NCBI GenBank assembly: GCA_964371715.1
Contig: CAYJNO010000013.1
Span: 1 to 51,920, forward strand
DNA: 51,920 nt
Direction of reading: 5' to 3'
Origin: CAYJNO01 sp964371715
GTDB taxonomy: Bacteria > Bacillota_I > Bacilli_A > Erysipelotrichales > Erysipelotrichaceae
In this document: positions 24,673 to 31,615 of the stretch, piece after piece
How positions within the stretch are numbered: the stretch's first letter is position 1
Layout: every line of letters starts with the position of its first letter
The notes under the pieces: generated by a model
Told to the model about the DNA's origin: nothing
The model's input: the letters and a program-made list of their open reading frames with translations, nothing else
Databases searched by the model: none
Position numbers and translations under genes: made by a program

Positions 24673-25974
24673 CTAATATATCATTAATTCATGCTTTTCA
24701 TCACTATATTTTTGTTTTAATTTATCAATGTATTCCCAACTTAAATATATTTGTTCAAATTTAGAGAACCACGTTTGATCATTTTCAAAGCAATGTTCAA
24801 TTAATCTTTCATAAGCCTCTGGTGTATTTATCTTGTAAATATCATTACAGCTTTGACAAAAGTCCATTTCCTCTTTAATGATATTGTCATTACCTGGTTC
24901 TTTAATATTGAAATTAAATGAGATCCCCTCTTTAGGTTGAACATGAATTGTTAATTCATCTGTATAGCCATCAATCTCTTTAAACCTAACAACAATTTTT
25001 AATAATCTATTTGCCATTTTTTTACCAGTTTTAACCACAAAAGGAACTCCATACCAGTTTTCATTTTCAATAAATAACCTTAGATAAGCATATGTTTCTG
25101 TTCTTGACATTGGATCAACATGTAATTCATTTAAATACCCACTATATTGTCCAAGCACAACTTGTTTAGACACATCTATATCTTCTACAGGTTGTAAACT
25201 TTTAAATACTTCAAGTTGTTTATCTACAATAGTTTCATCACCTATTGGTTTATCCATTGCAATTAAACTTAAGATTTGTAATAAATGATTTTGAACCATA
25301 TCTGCAAGAGCACCTGTTTCATCATAATAACGTCCTCTATTTAAAATACCATCTTCTTCCAAGGCTACTATTTCTACTTCTTTTACACCGGTCTTATTCC
25401 AACCTAATTCAAACAATTTATTTTTGAAGCGAATAATAAAAATATTTTGTACCATCTCTTTACCAAGATAATGATCAATACGATAAATATTATTATCACC
25501 AAATAGTCTCTTTAGTTTTTCATTCAATAAAACAGCCTGTTTTAAATCTGTGCCAAATGGTTTTTCTACCATAACTTTTTTAGTAATATTTAAAGCTAAA
25601 GTTTCGATACCATCAGTTATGATTTCAAATAACGATGGTCCAACTGCATAATAAAAAACTACTTCATCTACATTTAAATATGGTTTTAATGTTTGATACT
25701 CAATAATATCTGTAATATTCATTTGGTGATAAATCATTTGTCCAAAGAATCCTTCTAAGTTTTCATCATTTACTTTAAATCGAGAAAACTTTTTAATTAA
25801 CTTTTTTGCTAAGTTTTGATAATACTTTTGAGAATAATCTTTACGACCTAAACAAATAATTTTTGTTTCATCCAATTTTTTTAGCATGAATAAATTAAAT
25901 AAAGATGGTAAGAGTTTTCTATATGTTAAATCCCCTGTTGCACCAAAGATTACTATTGCTTTATTCCCATTCAT
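24673..25974 (-). CDS. zwf: Glucose-6-phosphate 1-dehydrogenase
   Basis: A 433-residue enzyme oxidising glucose-6-phosphate to the lactone with NADP. The nucleotide-binding GATGDLT lies at residues 11-17, and the active-site RIDHYLGKE around 170-180 has the catalytic His. VEKPFGTDL and VKTGKKM are further family motifs. The family is usually about 480-500 residues, so this one is on the short side. AAGGAGA selects the ATG at 25974, which overlaps the gnd 3' end by 14 nt. Confidence 0.94.
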   Translation of the reverse strand: MNGNKAIVIFGATGDLTYRKLLPSLFNLFMLKKLDETKIICLGRKDYSQKYYQNLAKKLIKKFSRFKVNDENLEGFFGQMIYHQMNITDIIEYQTLKPYLNVDEVVFYYAVGPSLFEIITDGIETLALNITKKVMVEKPFGTDLKQAVLLNEKLKRLFGDNNIYRIDHYLGKEMVQNIFIIRFKNKLFELGWNKTGVKEVEIVALEEDGILNRGRYYDETGALADMVQNHLLQILSLIAMDKPIGDETIVDKQLEVFKSLQPVEDIDVSKQVVLGQYSGYLNELHVDPMSRTETYAYLRLFIENENWYGVPFVVKTGKKMANRLLKIVVRFKEIDGYTDELTIHVQPKEGISFNFNIKEPGNDNIIKEEMDFCQSCNDIYKINTPEAYERLIEHCFENDQTWFSKFEQIYLSWEYIDKLKQKYSDEKHELMIY

Positions 25975-27328
25975 AATGAAAATCTCCTTCTGCATCCTTA
26001 CGTTTAAATGTATGTGCTCCAAAGAAATCACGCTGAGCTTGGATTAAATTAGCACCTACAGTTTTATTTGCTAATTGATTTAGATAAATAAGACTACTTG
26101 AAAAAATTGGTATTGGTAATTCTAGCATTAAGGTCTCAATTGTAATATCTTTTAAATCCTTATATTTTTCATTAGACATATTCTTAAACCAATTTGTTAA
26201 TAACAAATTAGTACTTTTCTCTTCTTCAAACACCTTCATTAATACATTTAATAACTCTGATTGAATAATACAACCTGCTCTAAATATCGAAGCTATTTCA
26301 CGATAATTTAAATTCCATTCATAATTCTCACTTGCTTTTTTCATTAATAAAAACCCTTGTACATACGCAATACATCGTGCAAGATAGTATGCATTAAATA
26401 ACTTAGTTAAGTTTATATTTGACTCTTTAGTGTTTTTCTTACGTAAAAAATCTCTTTCTCTTGTCATTGTTGATGTAACTCTAGCCATATAAGCACTAAT
26501 TAATGAAGTAGCATTTACACCTAAGTCTATACTTTCTTTACTCGTCCATTTACCTGTCCCTTTATGAGAACTTTGATCTAGTATTAAATCTATTAGTTCG
26601 CATCTAGATTTTTTATCTTGTACTCTTAAAATTTTAGATGATATTTCTAATAAATAGCTTTTAGCATAAGTATGATTCCACTCATTAAAGATATTCGAGA
26701 TGGTTGCATTATTATAACCATTTGCTTTTAATGTCAAATATACTTCGGCAATTAGTTGCATATCAGCATACTCTATTCCATTATGTACCATCTTTACATA
26801 ATGTCCTGAACCTTTTGGTCCAATAAAAGTACAACAAGTTTCATTTTTATAATGTGCTGCAATTGGTTCTAATAAAGGTTTTATATGTTTGTAGTATGCT
26901 TCATCTCCACTTGGCATAATACTAGGCCCATTACGTGCACCTTTTTCTCCACCAGATACTCCAACTCCATAAAAATAAATACCATAATTTTCTAAAAAAT
27001 TGGTCATTTCAATTGTATCTTTATAGTAAGAATTTCCTGCATCAATAATAATATCACCTTTATCTAAATAAACTACTAATTGCTGTATCATCGATTTAGT
27101 TACATCACCCGCTTTAACCATTAACAACACTTTTCTTGGGCATGATAAAGATGATACAAATTCCTTTAAATCATGAAAACCTGTAAAATTATAATAATTT
27201 TGCTTGTTCATTTCATCAACAACACTTTTAGTACGATTATAACCTGCAACATGTATCTTTTTATCAAGCATATTCAATGTTAACGCTTTCCCCATTGTTC
27301 CAAGTCCTACTACTCCAATATCATTCAT
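25961..27328 (-). CDS. gnd: 6-phosphogluconate dehydrogenase, decarboxylating
   Basis: A 455-residue enzyme: Rossmann GLGTMGKAL at 8-16 with a following YNRT, which suggests NADP preference. The substrate-binding GVGVSGGEKGARNGPSIMPSG lies around 126-146 and the catalytic KMVHNGIEYADMQ near 183-195. It converts 6-phosphogluconate to ribulose-5-phosphate and CO2. It ends FHYEWE, close to the usual end. The ATG overlaps the pgl TGA (ATGA), so pgl-gnd-zwf are coupled. Confidence 0.95.
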   Translation of the reverse strand: MNDIGVVGLGTMGKALTLNMLDKKIHVAGYNRTKSVVDEMNKQNYYNFTGFHDLKEFVSSLSCPRKVLLMVKAGDVTKSMIQQLVVYLDKGDIIIDAGNSYYKDTIEMTNFLENYGIYFYGVGVSGGEKGARNGPSIMPSGDEAYYKHIKPLLEPIAAHYKNETCCTFIGPKGSGHYVKMVHNGIEYADMQLIAEVYLTLKANGYNNATISNIFNEWNHTYAKSYLLEISSKILRVQDKKSRCELIDLILDQSSHKGTGKWTSKESIDLGVNATSLISAYMARVTSTMTRERDFLRKKNTKESNINLTKLFNAYYLARCIAYVQGFLLMKKASENYEWNLNYREIASIFRAGCIIQSELLNVLMKVFEEEKSTNLLLTNWFKNMSNEKYKDLKDITIETLMLELPIPIFSSSLIYLNQLANKTVGANLIQAQRDFFGAHTFKRKDAEGDFHYEWE

Positions 27329-28224
27329 GTTTTTTCACTTACAACTATTACTTCAAAAATTTCAACTTTACTTGTAACAATTTCATTATCAACATCAAAA
27401 CTTACAAGTTCGTTTGAATTCAAATTAGCTATCAATAATAATTCTTCTTTTTCAACCCAATGGATAAATCTTGGATGATCTCCAAATGATGAAAAATATT
27501 TATAAACCTTAAAAGAACCATTATACTTTAGCCAACATATCTTATTTATTCCTCTTATTGAAATAAACAAATTACTTCTTTTATTATCAAAAGTAATACC
27601 AGCACTTACTGCAATTAAATCTTCACTAAGTTTAATCTGTTGAATTAATTGATTATTTTTTAAATCAAAAACTAATAACTCATTTGATAATTCAGTAACT
27701 ATTACTAAATTATTATCAACTATAACGCCATGTCTTGGACCAGAGTTTTTATTAGTTTTTATTGTATTAATCAATTTTAATTCTTTATCAAAAAAATTAA
27801 TTTCATCCGTTTTAAGACAAGGTACAATGATTATTTTATCATGTAAAATAATTTGATGTGCTCCTAAAAATTTAATATCTTTTACTGTTAATAGATGATG
27901 TATTTCATTATCTTGAAACTTCAACATAGAAATACTTCCAAGATGGTAATTAGCTGTATATATATAATTATCAAAACAAGCTAAATATGTAGAAGCAATA
28001 TCTTCAAATAAACATTTAAATAATCCATTGTCATTTTCGGCTAAAACACCTGCTTTATTATTATCTTCGTAAATAGAAAATAATGTACCATTATAATAAC
28101 TCAAGTATTTTGGCGATTTAACATTTAACTTAAGACTTACTTTTTTTAAAGTCTTATCCTTAAGTTCAACAGTATATATACCTTGACTATCCTTTTTTGT
28201 GTAAGTACCAGCGTAAAGTAACAT
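27325..28224 (-). CDS. pgl: 6-phosphogluconolactonase (beta-propeller type)
   Basis: A 299-residue lactonase-family seven-bladed propeller: LLYAGTYTKKDSQGIYTVEL at the N-terminus, GPRHGV near residue 165 and DHPRFIHW near 255 are typical of the YkgB/Pgl group. It hydrolyses 6-phosphogluconolactone between the Zwf and Gnd steps. A longer frame upstream is rejected because AAGGAGA is spaced for the ATG at 28224. It is first in the operon and ends in TGA. Confidence 0.88.
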   Translation of the reverse strand: MLLYAGTYTKKDSQGIYTVELKDKTLKKVSLKLNVKSPKYLSYYNGTLFSIYEDNNKAGVLAENDNGLFKCLFEDIASTYLACFDNYIYTANYHLGSISMLKFQDNEIHHLLTVKDIKFLGAHQIILHDKIIIVPCLKTDEINFFDKELKLINTIKTNKNSGPRHGVIVDNNLVIVTELSNELLVFDLKNNQLIQQIKLSEDLIAVSAGITFDNKRSNLFISIRGINKICWLKYNGSFKVYKYFSSFGDHPRFIHWVEKEELLLIANLNSNELVSFDVDNEIVTSKVEIFEVIVVSEKT

Positions 28225-28338
28225 TGCTTTTCTCCTTACACTAATCATAGCACCTTTATAAATATAAGTAATGTAATATACTATAAATGACTAATATTTA
28301 AGTTAAATAGAAACAATATTATCAATATTACTATTTAT

Positions 28339-28367
28339 TTTACTTATATATATAATCAAGTTATAAT
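28339..28367 (+). promoter_or_regulatory. Promoter of the nitroreductase gene
   Basis: TTTACT (28339-28344), a 17-bp spacer and TATAAT (28362-28367), about 37 bp before the start codon. Confidence 0.55.
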
Positions 28368-28404
28368 TTATTTATGGAAAAATTAACAAAAAGGAGGATT
28401 TACA

Positions 28405-28905
28405 ATGAATGCAATTTTTAACCGTTGTAGTACACGAGTATTTACAACAAAAGAAATTGATGATTCTAAAATAGAATTATTACTTAAAGCTGCAATGCAA
28501 GCACCATCATGTGCAAATCAACAACCATGGGAGTTTATTGTTGTTAAAGGAACAGATAATTTAGAGGAATTATCGAAGAATAACCCATATGCAAATTCAC
28601 TACAAAATGCAGATGTAGCAATTATTTTATTTGCTAATAAAAAAAGATGTCACTACTTAGATTATTGGCAACAAGATTTAGCTGCATCTACTCAAAATAT
28701 TTTATTACAAGCAACAGAAATGGGCATTGGTTCAGTTTGGTATGGCATATGCCCTGAAAAAGATAGAATGGAACATATAAATAATTTATATAAATTAGAT
28801 GATAACTATTTACCATTCGCAATAGTTGGCTTAGGGTATCCAAAAAATGATGAATTTAAACCAACAAATAGATTTGATCCATCCCGCGTTATCTATATAA
28901 AATAA
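28405..28905 (+). CDS. Nitroreductase family flavoprotein
   Basis: A 166-residue FMN-dependent oxidoreductase. The flavin-binding start RCSTRVFTTKEI, then APSCANQQPWEFIVV near 32-46, QDLAASTQNILLQATEMGIGSVW near 91-113, and a GLGYP motif near 145 are diagnostic for the short nitroreductase subfamily. The physiological substrate cannot be named. AAGGAGG precedes the ATG. It is monocistronic between its own promoter and a bidirectional terminator. Confidence 0.9.
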   Translation: MNAIFNRCSTRVFTTKEIDDSKIELLLKAAMQAPSCANQQPWEFIVVKGTDNLEELSKNNPYANSLQNADVAIILFANKKRCHYLDYWQQDLAASTQNILLQATEMGIGSVWYGICPEKDRMEHINNLYKLDDNYLPFAIVGLGYPKNDEFKPTNRFDPSRVIYIK

Positions 28906-28932
28906 AAAAATGAACTATATGTTCATTTTTTT
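28904..28932. terminator. Bidirectional terminator between nitroreductase and pilin genes
   Basis: AAAAAATGAAC / GTTCATTTTTT with loop TATAT, convergently serving both genes. The pilin stop codon lies in its right flank. Confidence 0.85.
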
Positions 28933-29455
28933 AATAATTAGCATAACCTGCTGTTACACCAATTTGGTCAATCCATAGATATTTATATAAACTATGTACT
29001 TCTACTTCACCTGTTGTTGTGTTAATTCTAAATAATAAATCATCTGTCTTAGCAGCAGAAGATTGTGCATTTCCTATAGTAGTTGCACTAGAGTCAACGC
29101 CCATTATATGTCTAACACTATCATTTAAGACAGTTAACCATGGTAAAGTTGCAGCACTTTGTCCACCTCTAGTTGCATCTAAATATAAATTACCTTGCCC
29201 ATTTCCAGGCCCTCTTGAACTTGTACTTGTATCCCATCTAAATAAAACATAGTATCCACCTGGTATTTCATTATTTGGATCAACTACTGCTATTTGTGCT
29301 GCATCAATAATATTTTGAGCAACTTGTAAGTCATTAGATTCTCTTCCCTTTTCAACATATTGAATATATTGTGGAGCCAATACTACTGCAAGTACTGCAA
29401 TAATTGCAATGACCACAATTAACTCAATAAGTGTAAATCCCTTATTTCCCTTCAT
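28931..29455 (-). CDS. Type IV prepilin, stand-alone
   Basis: A 174-residue prepilin: MKGNKGFTLIELIVVIAII, with a perfect class III site (G/FTLIE, Glu5) and a canonical helix. YIQYVEKGRESNDLQVAQNI follows, and the C-terminal domain has Gly/Ser/Asn-rich loops. It is larger than the comG pilins and the best candidate for a major pilin of a true type IV pilus. AGAGGTG precedes the ATG at 29455. An upstream in-frame start would put 23 unneeded residues before the leader. It is monocistronic, 7 kb from the comG and pilT loci. Confidence 0.9.
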   Translation of the reverse strand: MKGNKGFTLIELIVVIAIIAVLAVVLAPQYIQYVEKGRESNDLQVAQNIIDAAQIAVVDPNNEIPGGYYVLFRWDTSTSSRGPGNGQGNLYLDATRGGQSAATLPWLTVLNDSVRHIMGVDSSATTIGNAQSSAAKTDDLLFRINTTTGEVEVHSLYKYLWIDQIGVTAGYANY

Positions 29456-29477
29456 CAATATACACCTCTTGTATAAA

Positions 29478-29506
29478 AATATATCATATGTAAAAATAAT
29501 TTTCAA
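29478..29506 (-). promoter_or_regulatory. Pilin promoter
   Basis: On the minus strand TTGAAA (29506-29501), a 17-bp spacer and TATATT (29483-29478). It is divergent from the transporter promoter. Confidence 0.6.
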
Positions 29507-29542
29507 TAACAAAAAAAGATACATAATTTATTTCATAATATA

Positions 29543-29571
29543 TTGACAATATAAAACTATATTCATATACT
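29543..29571 (+). promoter_or_regulatory. Promoter of the PyrR-type leader and symporter
   Basis: TTGACA (29543-29548), a 17-bp spacer and TATACT (29566-29571): a consensus -35 and near-consensus -10. The start site near 29578 places the PyrR hairpin at the very 5' end of the transcript. Confidence 0.8.
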
Positions 29572-29577
29572 TTATAT

Positions 29578-29681
29578 AAGCAATCCTTTAAAAGTGTCCT
29601 GCGAGGCATTTAAGGTCATAAGACGTACACATTTTTTTTACATGTACTCTAGATTCTTTTAATGGATTCTAGAGTTTTTTT
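29578..29681 (+). promoter_or_regulatory. PyrR-type pyrimidine attenuator
   Basis: The leader holds a PyrR-binding hairpin at 29585-29615: lower stem CCTTTAAA/TTTAAGG, upper stem TGTC/GGCA, hexaloop CTGCGA. This reproduces the UCC-N-G-N-GAGG core of pyr leaders. An antiterminator can form from AGACGTACA (29621-29629) and TGTACTCT (29643-29650). The terminator uses ACTCTAGA (29646-29653) and TCTAGAGT (29668-29675) plus seven Ts, sharing 29646-29650 with the antiterminator, so the two are exclusive. How the hairpin blocks the antiterminator is not evident by eye, since they do not overlap. High UMP with PyrR should reduce expression of the symporter. Confidence 0.82.
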
Positions 29682-29693
29682 ATGGAGGAAAAT

Positions 29694-31043
29694 ATGAAAA
29701 AGAAACTAACATTGGCACACAAGATGTTCATCGCATTATTACTAGGATTAATATGTGGAATTGTATTTTTATCATTAAGAGAGTCATTAATAAGCAGTAA
29801 TCAAAGTGAAACATGGGATTTTATCAACAATCTTTTATTTAAAGATTTATCTTCTCCAAATAGTATTGGAATATTCTATATTATTGGACAATTATTTGTA
29901 AATTGCTTACAACTAGTTATTGTACCTATGGTATTTACATCAATTACACTTGCAATTTGTCATATATCAGATACAAAAAAATTAGGAAGAATATCTTTAA
30001 AAACTTTATTAACATTTCTGTTAACTTCAATAACTGCCTTATTATTTGCTGGATTAATCGGCATGATTGCTTATAACGCAGGTGTATTTAACCCTATTAA
30101 CCAAACAATTGAAACAGCTTCAACATCTGTAGGCGGAAATCCACTATCAATAATATTAAATATAATTCCAAATAATATCACAAGTATTCTAACTACAAAC
30201 ACAAGTATCTTAGCAGTTGTTTTTGTAGCTATATGTACAGGATTAGCTGTTAATCATTTAAATGATAAAATTACTATTTTAAAATCATTACTTGTTGAAG
30301 TAAATAAAATTGTTGTATTATTCTTAAGTTTTGTGGTTAACAACTTTGCCCCAATTGGAGTATTTGTCTTACTAACTAGAACTTTTGCAAGTTATGGTAT
30401 AGATTATTTAATACCTGCATTATCATATGTCGTAGTTGTTGTGATAACATTAATTTTATATTTAATCTTTGGTTATGCTGGATTTGTAAGTTTACTTGCG
30501 AAATTAAATCCAATTAATTTTGTAAAAAAAGTTTTAAAAGTAGCAGTATTTGGATTTTCAACATCATCAAGTGCTGCAACATTACCATTAAATCAAAAAG
30601 TATGTGTTGAAGAACTTGGTGTCCCAAGTGATGTAGCTTCATTTGTTTTACCTCTTGGTATGACAATAAATATGGATGGAACTGCTATCATGCAAGTAAT
30701 TGCCGCAATCTTTATAGCTGCAAGTTCAGGATATGAAGTAACATTCTTCAGTATAACTGTAATAGCTTTATTAGCATTAGTAGCTTCAATTGGTACACCA
30801 GCTGCTCCTGGAGCTGGTGCTGTGATTTTATTTACAATTTTAAGTGGTATGGGCTATACAAATGAATTAGCATTAATGGCTTATAGTTTAATTCTTGCAA
30901 TTAATCGTCCAGTTGAAATGTTAGTAACTGCATTAAATGTTGTAGGTGATGCATCAACATCAATTATTGTTGCAAAATCAGAAAATACATTTAATGAAAG
31001 TATTTATAATCAAACTACATTAGTAGAAACTAAAACAGCATAA
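29694..31043 (+). CDS. DAACS-family cation symporter under PyrR control
   Basis: A 449-residue member of the dicarboxylate/amino acid:cation symporter family (GltPh, DctA, ASCT relatives), about eight membrane helices plus two hairpins. Family motifs: SSSAAT in HP1 (291-296), NMDGT in helix 7 (326-330), IGTPAAPGAGAV in HP2 (366-377). In helix 8 (LAINRPVEMLVTALNVVGD) my eye alignment to GltPh gives Asp390 to Asn404, Asp394 to Glu408 and Arg397 to Val411, with Asn415 and Asp419 kept. Loss of the arginine that binds an acidic side chain argues against aspartate or glutamate. GGAGG selects the ATG at 29694. With the pyrimidine leader, a pyrimidine precursor or neutral amino acid is plausible. Confidence 0.88.
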   Translation: MKKKLTLAHKMFIALLLGLICGIVFLSLRESLISSNQSETWDFINNLLFKDLSSPNSIGIFYIIGQLFVNCLQLVIVPMVFTSITLAICHISDTKKLGRISLKTLLTFLLTSITALLFAGLIGMIAYNAGVFNPINQTIETASTSVGGNPLSIILNIIPNNITSILTTNTSILAVVFVAICTGLAVNHLNDKITILKSLLVEVNKIVVLFLSFVVNNFAPIGVFVLLTRTFASYGIDYLIPALSYVVVVVITLILYLIFGYAGFVSLLAKLNPINFVKKVLKVAVFGFSTSSSAATLPLNQKVCVEELGVPSDVASFVLPLGMTINMDGTAIMQVIAAIFIAASSGYEVTFFSITVIALLALVASIGTPAAPGAGAVILFTILSGMGYTNELALMAYSLILAINRPVEMLVTALNVVGDASTSIIVAKSENTFNESIYNQTTLVETKTA

Positions 31044-31080
31044 AAAAAACTATTAGGCAAAATTGTCTAATAGTTTTTTT
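31044..31080. terminator. Bidirectional terminator after the symporter
   Basis: AAACTATTAG / CTAATAGTTT with a 14-nt partly paired loop and T runs on both strands. It serves the symporter and the converging reductase gene. Confidence 0.85.
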
Positions 31081-31084
31081 TTAG

Positions 31085-31615
31085 TTACTTTTTGCAATAA
31101 TACAAGTCAACTATTCCATTATAGTTGCATGTAGATAATAATTTTAATTCTTGGTATTTAGCATTACTATTAAACAATTTAATTCCATCACCTAAGATAG
31201 TTGGTATCATGCTTATGCAGTATTCATCAACTAAATCAAGATTATGTAGTTCATTAAATAACCTTGCTCCACCACATATCCAAATATCTTTTTCACTTTC
31301 TTTTTTCAACTTTTCAATAAGTGATTCTAAGTTTTCTTTGATAAAGAAAATATCTTCTTCATCTTTTAAATCTTTACTAGTTAATACATATGTTTTTTTT
31401 CCTACATATGGCCATTTATCTTTAGCAAGAACATTTACGATTTCATGATAAGTATTATAGCCTAAAATTATGGTATCTATACTTTCATAAAACATTTCAT
31501 AGCTGCCAAAATTTTCAGGATCACTATCATCTCCTTTTAACCAAGATACATTATTATCTTTTGTTGCAATATAGCCATCTAAACTAGTAGCTATATATAA
31601 AATTACTTTACTCAT
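31085..31615 (-). CDS. Dihydrofolate reductase family protein (RibD C-terminal-like)
   Basis: A 176-residue protein of the DHFR/RibD C-terminal fold: YIATSLDGYIA at 7-17, TIILGYNTYHEI near 48-59, IWICGGARLFNEL near 111-123, and MIPTILGDGIKLF near 136-148. Such YyaP/YwjB-like proteins are NADPH-dependent reductases of undefined substrate and not the essential folate enzyme. Its ATG overlaps the stop of the large surface protein gene by 4 nt, so the two are co-transcribed. Confidence 0.87.
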   Translation of the reverse strand: MSKVILYIATSLDGYIATKDNNVSWLKGDDSDPENFGSYEMFYESIDTIILGYNTYHEIVNVLAKDKWPYVGKKTYVLTSKDLKDEEDIFFIKENLESLIEKLKKESEKDIWICGGARLFNELHNLDLVDEYCISMIPTILGDGIKLFNSNAKYQELKLLSTCNYNGIVDLYYCKK

